A stretch of DNA of 64,000 bases from Streptomyces diastaticus subsp. diastaticus (GTDB lineage: Bacteria; Actinomycetota; Actinomycetes; Streptomycetales; Streptomycetaceae). The notes under the pieces were generated by a model. The model had not been told where the DNA came from, did not search any database, and saw nothing but the letters and a program-made list of their open reading frames with translations. Shown in pieces: positions 9,438 to 17,621 of the stretch (position 1 is the first letter of the stretch; each line of letters starts with the position of its first letter). Position numbers and translations under genes: made by a program. Where the stretch lies: positions 2,118,501 to 2,182,500 of the forward strand of contig NZ_BLLN01000003.1 in assembly GCF_011170125.1 (NCBI RefSeq), given 5' to 3'.

Positions 9438-10381
9438 ATGCCCTACCCGCACTCCGGCCCCACCGGCCTCGGCCAGGTCGCCCAGCAGGCCGCGCAGGTC
9501 CTCTACCAGCACCGCCTGGTCTCCACCCGCCAGCTCCACCGGCTGATCACCCCGCACCACACTCGCAGCGAGTACCTGCGCCGTCAGCTCCACACGTTGC
9601 GCGAGGCCGGGCTCGCCGAGACCGTCGGCCGACGCCGCTCCGGGCAGACCGATCTGCTGTGGTGGCTCACCGAGAAGGGGGCCACCGCGGTCGAGTCAGC
9701 CGGTCTCCTTCCGCAGCGCCCCTACCGGATGAGCCCCGAAGCAGCCCTCGGCCCGCTCCAGGACCACACCCTCGCGACGGTCGAAACTGGCCTCGCGATG
9801 GTCGAGTGGGCCCGGCACCTGGGCCACGAATGCGGGCCCCTCGACTGGTCCCCGGAAACCGCCCACCACTACCGCGACGAAGCCCGCCCCGGCGAGGACC
9901 TCGCCCTCATCCCCGACGCCGTCCTCAACTACGTCCACACCGACGCCGAACAGCGCACCCGCACCCTGCTGACCTACTTCGTCGAGGTAGACCGGACCCA
10001 GATGACCATCGCCCGCCTCGCCCAGAAGCTTCACGCCTACGCCGCCTACCGCACCTACACCCCACCCAGCCCGGCCCGCGCGGCGCCCGCACCCCACGCC
10101 GTCCGCACACGGAGGCGTGGCGCTCCCGGTACCCGGCGTTCCCCCGGCTCCTCATCGTCCTCACCGGCGCCGCCGAGTCCCGCCTCGACCGCCGGGCGGC
10201 GGACCTGCGCAGCCTCGCCGCAAGCGACCCCGCCCTCCAGCACACCGACCTGCGGGCCGGCATCACCACCCTCACCAAACTCCAGGACCTCGGCCCGGCG
10301 GCGCCGATCTTCCTCCCTGCTCTGGGACCGGCAGAGCCGTGCGACGCCTGGCTCCGGCCTCCCGCCGCCGTAGCGGCCTGA
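9438..10381 (+). pseudogene. Replication-relaxation family protein with a frameshift
   Basis: Starts at ATG 9438 with GAGGAG 7 nt upstream. The first 205 residues look like a replication-relaxation/relaxase-associated protein with an N-terminal winged helix (LYQHRLVSTRQLHRLITP, then LTEKGATAVE). From about 10065 the starting frame degenerates into Ser/Pro/Arg-rich text, while the frame one base back (frame of 9122) reads sensible protein to the stop at 10381, including WRSRYPAFPRLLIVLTG and LDRRAADLRSLAAS. A one-base indel somewhere in 10060-10105, a GC-rich stretch, explains this. It is either a real inactivating mutation or a sequencing error. The intact protein would be about 313 residues and would act with the coupling ATPase in DNA processing. 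Confidence 0.7.
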
Positions 10382-10692
10382 GGGCGCCGCCGCTCACTCG
10401 GTCTCCGATGGTGTCCGAGTGGGGAGAGCGGGCGTTGTACCGGCGGGATACGCAGACCGCCTCGGCATCAGAATCGGTTGACGCTCGGTCAGCCTGGAGC
10501 CGCCATAATGTTCGCATACGTTCCAATTTGCCGTAGACCCCTGTCAGTTCATGTTCGGTACGGACTGGGATCATGGCGAAACTTTGCGTAATGTGTGGGC
10601 GTCGATACGCCCGCCTTGCCGCAGGAAGGCCGGTATCCCTTCCTTGCTCAGCAAGAAGCGAGACGCGAATCACAACAGGGGAGAACTGCGAA
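10382..10692. other. Intergenic stretch before the lipoprotein gene
   Basis: 311 bp with lower GC than its surroundings. TTGACG near 10478 and CATAAT near 10504 resemble promoter boxes but lie 20 bp apart, too far for a standard sigma-70 promoter. Nothing else is identifiable. Confidence 0.35.
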
Positions 10693-11277
10693 ATGACAAA
10701 GCCTCGCCGTCTGGCCGTAGGTACCTTCCTCATCCCAGCTCTGCTGGTTTCCGCCGCTGCCTGCGGGGGCGATGAGACCGACGCCAGCCCTGGCGCCACA
10801 ACACCCTCCGTGTCAAAGGATCCGGCGTCGAGCGCCCCTTCCCTCGCCGAGCCGGAAAAGGGTGGAGAAGCCGAGGCCATGGCCGCGTACCGCGCGCACT
10901 GGCAGGAGGTCGAGAAGGCCTATGCCAAGAACTCTATCGAGGGCACGGACATTAAGAAGACCTCGGTCGGTCCGGCCCGTCTGGCAATCGAGAAGTCGGT
11001 AAAGAGCGCTCGCGAGAATGGCCAAGCTGTGAAGGGACGCCCAGGGCTGTCGAATCTGACCGTCACAAAGGCAGACCTAAATCGCGACGTACCGAAAGTG
11101 CACCTCTCCAGCTGCCTGGACGTGTCCGAGTGGGTCATCTACAACAAATCCACCGGCGAGCCCGTCCCTCAGCCCAGTGACCGGCTGACCAAGTACACGG
11201 TCACCTCCCTCCTGGAGAAGTGGCCGGACGGATGGGTCGTCACCAAGGATGAGCCGCACCAGGACACTCAGTGCTGA
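10693..11277 (+). CDS. Secreted lipoprotein of unknown function
   Basis: 194 residues from ATG 10693, supported by AGGGGAG about 10 nt upstream. A lipoprotein signal peptide (MTKPRR, hydrophobic core, then SAAAC) places the lipidated Cys at about residue 21. A Ser/Pro/Ala linker follows, then a helical domain with MAAYRAHWQEVEKAY (about 58-72) and a C-terminal beta-rich part with WPDGWVVTKDE. The arrangement resembles small actinobacterial lipoproteins with an NTF2-like fold, but I cannot confirm that. GC content is below the neighbours. The stop lies inside the start of the next gene (GTG 11271), so the two are co-translated. Confidence 0.75.
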   Translation: MTKPRRLAVGTFLIPALLVSAAACGGDETDASPGATTPSVSKDPASSAPSLAEPEKGGEAEAMAAYRAHWQEVEKAYAKNSIEGTDIKKTSVGPARLAIEKSVKSARENGQAVKGRPGLSNLTVTKADLNRDVPKVHLSSCLDVSEWVIYNKSTGEPVPQPSDRLTKYTVTSLLEKWPDGWVVTKDEPHQDTQC

Positions 11278-12149
11278 GGCGCGGATTCACGATCGCTACC
11301 ACCGCCCTCGCCCTGTCCACGGCCATGACCCACACCGCCGCGGCAGACGGCGGGAAGGGCAACGCCGAATCGTGCGAGACGGTCTTCATCTGCGTGGACG
11401 TGGGAACCCGGGGAAAGCCGGGCAGCGGGGGAGGCGGCTCAGGTCCGGCCCCGGACAAGGGCAGCGGTACCGGCGAGAAGGCTGCCGACAAGGAGCCGCC
11501 CGGATGCGTGTACCAGCGCATGGAGCCTCAGCCCCCGGCAGACAGCTGGATGTGGGGCGGCGACAAGCCCGGGGACGGCGCGATCTACGAGGCGGTCTGC
11601 CAAGGGGAGCGCGACGAGGAGGAGTTCGCCATGACCATCTGGTTGGCCGATCCTCCGGAAGCCACCGTGAACCCGGCCGTTCTCGCCCGGGAAGCGGTCG
11701 ACAAGATGCTGCTGCGGGGCCCCGAGATCGGAATCACGCCCAAGCCCGGCGGCAAGGGTGTCGTAGGTATGCCCGTCTACCTGTGGACCGAACGAGGGGC
11801 GGAGACCTATGGGCCGAACACCGCCAGTGCCTCCGCCGGCGGCATCACCGTCACCGCCACGGCGAAGGTGGCGAAGATCGACTGGCAGATGGGCGACGGG
11901 ACCACCGTCACCTGCACCACGCCCGGCACCCCCTACAAGGCGGAGTACGGGAAGAAGCCGTCGCCGGACTGCGGCCACCGCTACACCAAGCCGTCCTCCA
12001 CCACAGCCTCGGGCGACTACCACGTCACCGCCACCTCCACCTGGGACATCGACTGGCAGGTCAACGGGGGCGGCGTGTCCGGCGAAATGACCGAGATCCG
12101 CGACAGCGCCGTCGACATCACCGTCGCCGAGGTCCAGGTCCTCAACTAG
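11271..12149 (+). CDS. Secreted protein with a PKD-like C-terminal domain; stop codon completed by an IS
   Basis: 292 residues from GTG 11271, overlapping the lipoprotein gene by 7 nt. An N-terminal signal peptide (about 1-25) and a Gly-rich linker (about 48-70) precede the domain. The C-terminal half alternates beta strands (ITVTATAKVAKIDWQMGDG, about 186-204) with a WDIDWQVNGGG stretch, suggesting an Ig/PKD-like fold; related Streptomyces proteins sit in conjugation loci. The stop is TAG, where TA is the IS target and G the first base of the IS. Removing the IS gives TAA followed by GCC, so the insertion left the protein unchanged. Confidence 0.75.
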   Translation: MLRRGFTIATTALALSTAMTHTAAADGGKGNAESCETVFICVDVGTRGKPGSGGGGSGPAPDKGSGTGEKAADKEPPGCVYQRMEPQPPADSWMWGGDKPGDGAIYEAVCQGERDEEEFAMTIWLADPPEATVNPAVLAREAVDKMLLRGPEIGITPKPGGKGVVGMPVYLWTERGAETYGPNTASASAGGITVTATAKVAKIDWQMGDGTTVTCTTPGTPYKAEYGKKPSPDCGHRYTKPSSTTASGDYHVTATSTWDIDWQVNGGGVSGEMTEIRDSAVDITVAEVQVLN

Positions 12150-12170
12150 GGGGTGTATCGAAAGTGGATC
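12149..12170 (+). repeat. Left terminal inverted repeat of the IS5-family element
   Basis: Ends in TGTATCGAAAGTGGATC, which recurs exactly in reverse complement at 13691-13707. The outer five bases match the right end except for one position (G versus C). Confidence 0.85.
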
Positions 12171-12194
12171 TTGGGCGTGAGATGATCTTGGGTT

Positions 12195-13069
12195 GTGGCG
12201 CGTGGAGATCTGACGGACGCGCAGTGGGCGGTGCTGGAGCCGCTGCTGCCGAAGGGCAAGAAACTTGGCCGGCCGCCGATATGGACCCGGCGGCAGCTGA
12301 TCGACGGCATACGGTGGCGGACCCGGACCGGGACGCCGTGGCGGGATATCCCGGATAGCTACGGGCCCTGGGGCCGGGTGTACGACCTGTTCCGCCGCTG
12401 GCAGCGGGACGGCACCTGGCAGAGCATCTTCACCGAGTTGCAAGCCCAGGCCGACGCCAAGGGCCTGATCACCTGGGACCTCAACGTCGACTCCACTGTC
12501 TGCCGGGCCCATCAGCACGCCGCCGGAGCGAGGAAAAGGGGGACGTGCAAAAGGAACCGCCGGGCGGCATCGCCACCGAGCCGGACGACCACGGCCTCGG
12601 ACGCTCGCGCGGCGGCCTGACCACCAAGCTCCACCTGGCCACCGAGCAAGGGCAGAAGCCCATGTCGGTCGTGGTCACGGCCGGGCAGCGCGGGGACTCC
12701 CCACAGTTCGAGCCCGTCCTGGAGAAGGTTCGCGTACCCCGCGTCGGGCCGGGCAGGCCCCGCACCCGGCCCGAGCGCGTGCGCGCCGACAAGGCGTACG
12801 CCTCCCGGAAGAATCGCGCCTACCTGCGTCGGCGCGGGATCCGCTGCACCATCCCGGACAAGGCCGACCAGGCCCGCAATCGGAAGAATCTCGGCTCGAA
12901 AGGCGGCAGGCCACCGAAGTTCGACCCGGAGGACTACAAGGCCCGCCACGCGGTCGAGTGCGGCATCAATCGCCTCAAGCGGCACCGCGCCGTAGCCACG
13001 AGGTACGACAAGCTCGCCGTCCGCTACGAGGCGACCGTCCTCGTGGCAGCCATCAACGAGTGGCTGTGA
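12195..13069 (+). CDS. IS5-family (IS427-like) DDE transposase made by frameshifting
   Basis: Two overlapping frames: 12195-12620 (GTG start, [16 protein letters not shown], the classic N-terminus of this group) and a -1 frame running to 13069. The join is around AGGAAAAGGGGG at 12531-12542, a plausible slippery site for programmed -1 frameshifting. The fused protein is about 290 residues. Catalytic residues are all present: first Asp in [11 protein letters not shown], second in VRADKAYAS, Glu in [13 protein letters not shown]. The gene therefore looks functional. It overlaps the opposite-strand passenger gene by 17 bp at its 3' end. Confidence 0.85.
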
Positions 13070-13631
13070 CCGACGCATTCGGTCCAAGCCGTTGGGTGCC
13101 CTCGAGCGGCGGCTCAGCGCCGTTGCCTCGACGGATGGTACGCAGGGATGCGCCGGGACGCCACACCCGCATGACCAGCTCATCGTTGTCGACTCCCGTG
13201 TGCACGATCTCCGCCAGCTCGGCACGGAAGAGGTGAAACGACTGCGGCGGGTGAACGTTGTCCGCGTACCGCGCCAGCGCCTCGGCGTCGGTGACCTCGA
13301 CCGCCCGACCGCTGACCCGTACGTCCCCGCTCGTCATCCCGGCGTCCGGACCCGGGTTGGCATGGACGGCGAAGCGCGGGTCGCGGCGCAGGTCAAGGGC
13401 CTTGCGGGAGTTCGGCATCATGCCGAGCCACAGCTCGCCGGAGCGGATGTCCACCTCAAGGCCGGTGACCCGGGGGCTGCCGTCCGCGCGCAAAGTCGCG
13501 AGGACGTGGTGTTTGTACTGCGCGAACCGCTTCCGCACGGCCTCGGCGAACTCCGCTTCGGCCGCCTCAAACTCCGCCCAACTGGATGTCTGCATCTCCA
13601 TGGCAACCATCAAAGCGCGGATACCCGACAT
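13053..13631 (-). CDS. Pyridoxamine 5'-phosphate oxidase-like (PPOX) flavin or F420 protein carried by the IS
   Basis: Up to 192 residues; starts at 13631, 13610 or 13601 are possible and none has a strong ribosome site. The split-barrel PPOX fold is indicated by [20 protein letters not shown] (about 42-61), [20 protein letters not shown] and an [11 protein letters not shown] strand. Such enzymes bind FMN or F420 and reduce or oxidise small substrates; the substrate cannot be read from sequence. It lies between the transposase and the right inverted repeat, convergent with the transposase. It is either a genuine passenger or host DNA trapped when a distant IS end was formed. Confidence 0.75.
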   Translation of the reverse strand: MSGIRALMVAMEMQTSSWAEFEAAEAEFAEAVRKRFAQYKHHVLATLRADGSPRVTGLEVDIRSGELWLGMMPNSRKALDLRRDPRFAVHANPGPDAGMTSGDVRVSGRAVEVTDAEALARYADNVHPPQSFHLFRAELAEIVHTGVDNDELVMRVWRPGASLRTIRRGNGAEPPLEGTQRLGPNASVTATR

Positions 13632-13690
13632 CTTCTGACCGGTTTAATCCACACCGGCACGGCCGCTGCCCGGCAGGACCCCGACGTCTA

Positions 13691-13712
13691 GATCCACTTT
13701 CGATACACGCCC
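13691..13712 (-). repeat. Right terminal inverted repeat of the IS5-family element
   Basis: GATCCACTTTCGATACA at its inner side is the exact reverse complement of the left repeat. TA follows directly at 13713-13714, matching the left flank. Confidence 0.85.
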
Positions 13713-13773
13713 TAAGCCCAGAAATCTTGCCACTTCAGCAAGGTCCCCGTTCAGCGCGCGCTCGCCAGGCATT
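13713..13773. other. 61-bp remnant of pre-insertion sequence between two IS elements
   Basis: Begins with TA (the duplicated IS5 target) and ends with ATT (the ISL2 target duplication). With the IS5 element removed, its first bases complete the TAA stop of the secreted protein at 11271. It holds nothing else recognisable. Confidence 0.7.
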
Positions 13774-14662
13774 GAGCCTTTTCCATCATCGGCCTGAGCT
13801 GGCCAGATGCAGGGTCAGGACGGCTTGGATGAGGGCGGTGATCCGGGTGGTGGAGCATCGGAGCTTCCGCAGGAGCCGCCAGGACTTGAGGGTGGCCATG
13901 GCGTGCTCGACGAGGGCACGGATCTTCGCGTGGGACCGGTTGACCGCCTGCTGGCCGGTGGAAAGGCTGTTCCAGCGCCCCCAGTACGGGGTGCGGACGG
14001 TGCCGCCGGCGCCGCGGTAGCCCTTGTCCGCCCAGCAGGTGACGTCGGCTTGGGCGAGGGCGTCGACGATGCCGTGTTCGCGGGCCGCGCGGATGTCGTG
14101 GACGGCCCCTGGCAGGGCCGCTGAGGCCCACAGCAGTCGGCCGAAGGGATCGGCGAGGACCTGCACGTTCATCCCGTGCTTCTTGTGTTTGCCCGAGTAG
14201 AAGGGGCGGTCGGCCGCGATGCGGTCGATCGGCAGAAGTGTGCCGTCGAGCAGGACGAACGCCTTCGTCGAAGCGGTGCGGACGGCGTCGGCCAGGGTGG
14301 GCGCGAGGTCGGCCAGGAGGTCCACGGCCTCGGTGACGTAGCGGTAGGCGGTCGTGGTCCCGACGCCGAAGCCGGCGGCCAGCTGGGCGTAGGTGTGTCC
14401 CACCCGCAGGTGAGCGAGCGCGAGAAGGGCCTGCCGGCCCGCGCCCAGCCGCCGCCACCGGGAGCCGATCGCACGATGGTGCGCCCGCAGTTGCCGTGCG
14501 AGGAAGCGCAGGGTGGAACTGGACACGTCGATGCCGGACGAGTAGACAAGCATGTGAAGCCTCTGGTGGAGACGGTTCTCTTGGTCGAAAACCCATCTAC
14601 CAGGGGCTTCGCCTCGCTGTCAGGCCAACTGCTCAATCCGCACGGCAGGTTGGAAAAGGCTC
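13774..14662 (-). mobile_element. ISL2-like element of the IS5 family, copy 1
   Basis: 889 bp. Ends begin GAGCCTTTTCCA on the left, and the right end reads the same in reverse complement, for 12 bp before diverging. ATT is duplicated on both sides (13771-13773 and 14663-14665), the ANT target pattern of the ISL2 group. The transposase reads leftward. Two more copies lie at 21457-22341 and 45800-46690. Confidence 0.85.
13786..14553 (-). CDS. ISL2-like transposase (copy 1), apparently intact
   Basis: 255 residues. An N-terminal helix-turn-helix (GHTYAQLAAGFGVGTTTAYRYV, split about 53-74) precedes a DDE domain: first Asp in LLDGTLLPIDR (about 104), second in CWADKGYRG, Glu in LVEHAMATLKSWR. All three catalytic residues are present with no internal stop, so this copy may be active. 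It ends 12 bp inside the left end of the element. Confidence 0.9.
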   Translation of the reverse strand: MLVYSSGIDVSSSTLRFLARQLRAHHRAIGSRWRRLGAGRQALLALAHLRVGHTYAQLAAGFGVGTTTAYRYVTEAVDLLADLAPTLADAVRTASTKAFVLLDGTLLPIDRIAADRPFYSGKHKKHGMNVQVLADPFGRLLWASAALPGAVHDIRAAREHGIVDALAQADVTCWADKGYRGAGGTVRTPYWGRWNSLSTGQQAVNRSHAKIRALVEHAMATLKSWRLLRKLRCSTTRITALIQAVLTLHLASSGR

Positions 14663-15326
14663 ATTGTGCCGGCGTGGAGCGGGTTGGTGTTCAGAGAGTC
14701 AGCCCCCCACGGGTGTCGTTTGGCGATCAGCGTGGCGTCGTCGACCTGTACCGAGGTGCCCTCACGTTGACTCGTTCGACGGCGGTTCTCGGCGGCAAGG
14801 ACCTCGAAGTTAGGTGGCAGTGCGCCGGCCACTTCCTCGGCCCCCCCCACATGGCCGCACGAAGCTCGCGGCTGAGATGCGCTGTCTCAGCTAAAGGCGC
14901 ATGGCCCACGACGAGGAGGACTCCGCCGGGCCTGACCTTCGCGGCAAGACGCTCGACCACCTCGGTGATCTGGCCCTCGGGTGGGTGCAGGTAGTGGGTA
15001 GTGACGAGATCGAAGTCGTCGGATGAGCCGAGGGATTGACGTGCGTCGGCGCGGACCCAGGTGATGCGTTGACTGACACCAGCAGCGGTAGCGCTGCGTG
15101 CTGCCCGCTCCAGGCCCGCCTGAGCGAAGTCGACGGCCGTGACGCTCCACCCCTGCTCGTCCAGCCAGATGACATCCCCGCCCTCACCGCACCCGACGTC
15201 GAGAGCCTTGCTGGGCGTCAGGAGTAGAGGCCGACCGCCTCGCAGAGCTGAAGCCTTCGCCAGGCAGTGGATGAAGCTACCCCGGCCGGCGCCAGAGTTC
15301 GGATAGATGTCAAGATGCGGTGCCAT
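14663..15326 (-). pseudogene. Class I SAM methyltransferase, frameshifted at a C8 tract and cut by an IS
   Basis: From ATG 15326 the first frame shows motif I (ALDVGCGEGGDVIWL), an ITWVRADA strand and VRPGGVLLVVGHAP, typical of small class I methyltransferases. Near 14841-14848 (eight C on the + strand, G8 in the gene) the frame is lost. The normal family C-terminus (EEVAGALPPNFEVLAAENRR, then SVQVDDATLIAKRH) continues in another frame down to the IS at 14662. A one-base slip in the homopolymer explains this. The ORF then runs into the IS, so its true end is lost. The N-terminus also looks shorter than family norm. Its ATG overlaps the divergent gene's ATG. Confidence 0.7.
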
Positions 15327-16095
15327 GACGGTCGGATGGAGCCTGCGCACCTTGAGGGCCGCGTTGTTCGCGGTCGTGTGCGTGGTGCCCGCGGCCGTCG
15401 GGCACGTGCTGATGTCCGACGACAGCTTGCCCTTGTGGGTGCTGGCCTCGGCGCTCGCGTGTGCGATGGCGCTCGGCTGGGCGTGTTCGGCCCGGGAGCG
15501 GCGGCAGTCGGCCGTGGTCGTCCTCACCACGGTCACACAGGCTGTCCTGCACACGGCCTTCACCCTGTCCCAGACCTCCAGCGGACCCGCTCCGCGACCA
15601 CGGGGGGAGACCGAGCTCGCCCGTCGGTGGGTCGACTACCTGGTGTGCGGTCCCGGCCATGACGTGAACGCCGTCGCTCGTGTCTATGACGTCGCGGCTG
15701 ACGCCGGACTGGTCGACGGGGCCCCGCTGCCTCGCCTCGACGGCGGGGCGACAGCCATCGCCGCGTTGCAGCACGCCGGCCACGGCGCGGCGGGTGCCCA
15801 CGACATGGGCGCCATGACGGGAACGGCTTCCTGGGGCATGCTCTCCGCCCACCTCGTGGCGGCACTTCTGTGCGGGCTCTGGCTCGCCCAGGGGGAACGA
15901 GCGGTCTTCCGTATCGTGCGGGCCGCCGCGGAGCGGATGGTCATTCCGTTCGCTCTGCTACTGGCTTGCCCCTCGACCGCCTGGTGGGTTCCGCCACGCA
16001 GTCCTTCCCAGTTCACCTGTCCTCGCCCGCGGATCAGGTTGCTGGTCCATGTTCTGGTCACTCGGGGCCCTCCTGCGGAGGTCGCTGTCCTCTGA
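15325..16095 (+). CDS. Membrane protein of unknown function (paralogue of the broken gene at 24.7 kb)
   Basis: 256 residues from ATG 15325. Hydrophobic segments lie at about 8-30, 36-55, 65-85 and 170-190. A His/Gly/Met stretch (GHGAAGAHDMGAMTG, about 152-166) precedes a conserved SAHLVAALLCGLWLAQGER segment. The same order (TM segments, short soluble loop, HLLAALG...SHGER) occurs in the broken gene at 24670-25365, which sits with copper genes. Met/His-rich loops and that neighbourhood suggest a metal-related role, but I know no named family. The ECF sigma gene follows on the same strand after 130 bp. Confidence 0.65.
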   Translation: MTVGWSLRTLRAALFAVVCVVPAAVGHVLMSDDSLPLWVLASALACAMALGWACSARERRQSAVVVLTTVTQAVLHTAFTLSQTSSGPAPRPRGETELARRWVDYLVCGPGHDVNAVARVYDVAADAGLVDGAPLPRLDGGATAIAALQHAGHGAAGAHDMGAMTGTASWGMLSAHLVAALLCGLWLAQGERAVFRIVRAAAERMVIPFALLLACPSTAWWVPPRSPSQFTCPRPRIRLLVHVLVTRGPPAEVAVL

Positions 16096-16224
16096 CAGCG
16101 GTACGGTCCCGGATCGCGCTGCCGTGCGGTCCGGCACACCCCTGTGCGCGCACAGGGTTCACCTCCGCAAGGCGAGGGTGTGTTGATCCCCCCTCGCCAC
16201 GGTTTTCCGGAAGGACATCCGACG

Positions 16225-16809
16225 ATGCCCCCTGCCCTGATTCGCAGAACGCCTGACGAGGTTGTCACCGCCTGGGCCCTTGCCGCGGCGCGCGGCGACG
16301 GCGAGGCCGTGGAGCGATTGATCCGCGCGCTCCAGAACGACGTACGCCGGTATGTAGCTCACCTGGCCGACGACTACCAGGCCGCTGACGATCTGACCCA
16401 GGAGACGTTTCTCCGCGCGGTCACCGCTCTGCACCGGTTCGAGGGACGAGGCTCGGCCCGTGCCTGGGTCCTTGCCATCGCACGCCGCACCGTGATCGAC
16501 AGTCTCCGCCGCACAGCCGTCCGGCCGAGGCTGGCGGACACCGACAACTGGGAAACGGCGGCGGAACGCGCTCAGCCGATGGACCTGCCCGGCTTCGACG
16601 AAGGGGTCGCCCTGCGCGAGCTGGTCGCAGCCCTTCCCCGGGAGCGCCGCGAGGCGTTCGTCATGACGCAGGTGCTCGACCTGTCCTACGCAGAGGTCGC
16701 CGAGATGGCTGACTGCCCTGTCGGCACCGTGCGCTCCCGGGTCTCCCGCGCCCGCGCCAACCTGGCGAGGCTGCTGGAAGAAGAGGCACCGGTACCCATG
16801 GCGGTCTGA
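16225..16809 (+). CDS. ECF RNA polymerase sigma factor
   Basis: 194 residues from ATG 16225, with GGAAGGAC about 9 nt upstream. Region 2 is clear (VRRYVAHLADDYQAADDLTQ, about 34-53, then ETFLRAVTALHRF and RAWVLAIARRTVIDSLRR). Region 4 follows (LPRERREAFVMTQVLDLSYA, then EVAEMADCPVGTVRSRVSRA). Full length for an ECF factor, with no C-terminal extension. No anti-sigma gene of recognisable type adjoins; the upstream membrane protein may play that part (inference). A perfect hairpin follows, separating it from the convergent operon. Confidence 0.9.
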   Translation: MPPALIRRTPDEVVTAWALAAARGDGEAVERLIRALQNDVRRYVAHLADDYQAADDLTQETFLRAVTALHRFEGRGSARAWVLAIARRTVIDSLRRTAVRPRLADTDNWETAAERAQPMDLPGFDEGVALRELVAALPRERREAFVMTQVLDLSYAEVAEMADCPVGTVRSRVSRARANLARLLEEEAPVPMAV

Positions 16810-16833
16810 GCTGACAGATCGGCCAGGGGAGAC

Positions 16834-16865
16834 CGTGCGGGTACCCCGGAGGGGGTACCCGCACG
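16834..16865. terminator. Perfect 14-bp bidirectional terminator hairpin
   Basis: CGTGCGGGTACCCC (16834-16847) pairs exactly with GGGGTACCCGCACG (16852-16865) around a GGAG loop. It lies between the convergent ECF sigma gene (ends 16809) and the methyltransferase gene (ends 16872). Confidence 0.85.
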
Positions 16866-16871
16866 ATTCTC

Positions 16872-17621
16872 TCAGGCCGTCCGACGCGCCCGGAGAATGA
16901 GACGCTCGGCCTTCTCGTCATAGGGTCGGCCGTCGAACCCGCCGAAGATCTCTATAGAGGTGAAGCCCGCCTCCGCCGCCATCTCGCGGAGTTCCACGGC
17001 ACTGTAGACGAACCACACCAAGGCCGCCCGCGTGACCTGGTCGCCGCGGACGAGCACCCAGTCGCTTCGCAGCCGGGCCCAGTCGTCCAGCACCGTGTCC
17101 GTCTGCACCATGAGGTCCTCGCCGCTGCGGACGACCTTGGGCGGCGTGACCTTCCGGGCCAGCAGTTCCTTCCCGGCGAGGTCCAGTACGAGCGTGCCGC
17201 CGGGCACGAGGCTCTCCCGAAGGGTGCGCAGTACCTGCGCGTTGTCGGCCGGGTCCTCGAAGTACCCGAAGGAGGTGAAGAGGTTGAGAGCGACGTCGAA
17301 GCCCTTCTCCGGCGTGTATGTCCGCGCGTCCTCCCGGTGGTAGGTCACCTCGGCGCCGGTCTCCGCGGCTCGTGCGCGCGCCCGGTCGATCATGGCCGGG
17401 CTCAGGTCGACTCCGGTCACGTCGTAGCCCCGCCGGGCCAGCGGTTCGGCGAAGACGCCGGGGCCGCAGCACATGTCGAGCACTCGCACGCCTTCCGGGA
17501 ACCGCAGCAACGGGGAGTTGTCGAGCAGTTCCTCGGCCTGTGCGTAGCGTTGCCCGGAGAAGAGGAAGTCGTGGAACTCCGTCCAGAAGTCATCGTCCTG
17601 GAACCCGCCGGTTCGTGTCAT
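16872..17621 (-). CDS. Class I SAM-dependent methyltransferase of the kinase/ATP-grasp operon
   Basis: 249 residues. Motif I is VRVLDMCCGPGVFAEPLARRG (split about 44-64), followed by DVTGVDLSPAMIDRARARA and the VPGGTLVLDLAGKELLA post-motif. This is a small-molecule methyltransferase of the ubiquinone/tellurite-resistance type. It is the last gene of a minus-strand operon. Its ATG (17621) lies inside the end of the MFS gene, so translation is coupled. The likely role is O- or N-methylation of the operon's product; substrate unknown. Confidence 0.85.
   Translation of the reverse strand: MTRTGGFQDDDFWTEFHDFLFSGQRYAQAEELLDNSPLLRFPEGVRVLDMCCGPGVFAEPLARRGYDVTGVDLSPAMIDRARARAAETGAEVTYHREDARTYTPEKGFDVALNLFTSFGYFEDPADNAQVLRTLRESLVPGGTLVLDLAGKELLARKVTPPKVVRSGEDLMVQTDTVLDDWARLRSDWVLVRGDQVTRAALVWFVYSAVELREMAAEAGFTSIEIFGGFDGRPYDEKAERLILRARRTA

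Larger units (their letters stand above)
12149..13712 (+). mobile_element. IS5-family insertion sequence with a passenger PPOX gene
   Basis: A 1564-bp element with 22-bp terminal inverted repeats (12149-12170 and 13691-13712) differing at one base, flanked by TA on both sides (12147-12148 and 13713-13714). The transposase occupies only 12195-13069; the remaining 620 bp on the right, still inside the repeats, hold a flavin-enzyme-like gene on the opposite strand. The two-frame transposase and TA duplication fit the IS427 group of the IS5 family. Elements of this group are usually about 0.85-0.9 kb, so the extra length is notable. Confidence 0.85.

Noticed and set aside
10478..10510. Promoter TTGACG...CATAAT before the lipoprotein gene
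   Set aside because: The boxes are 20 bp apart, outside the usual spacing; left as a weak possibility only.
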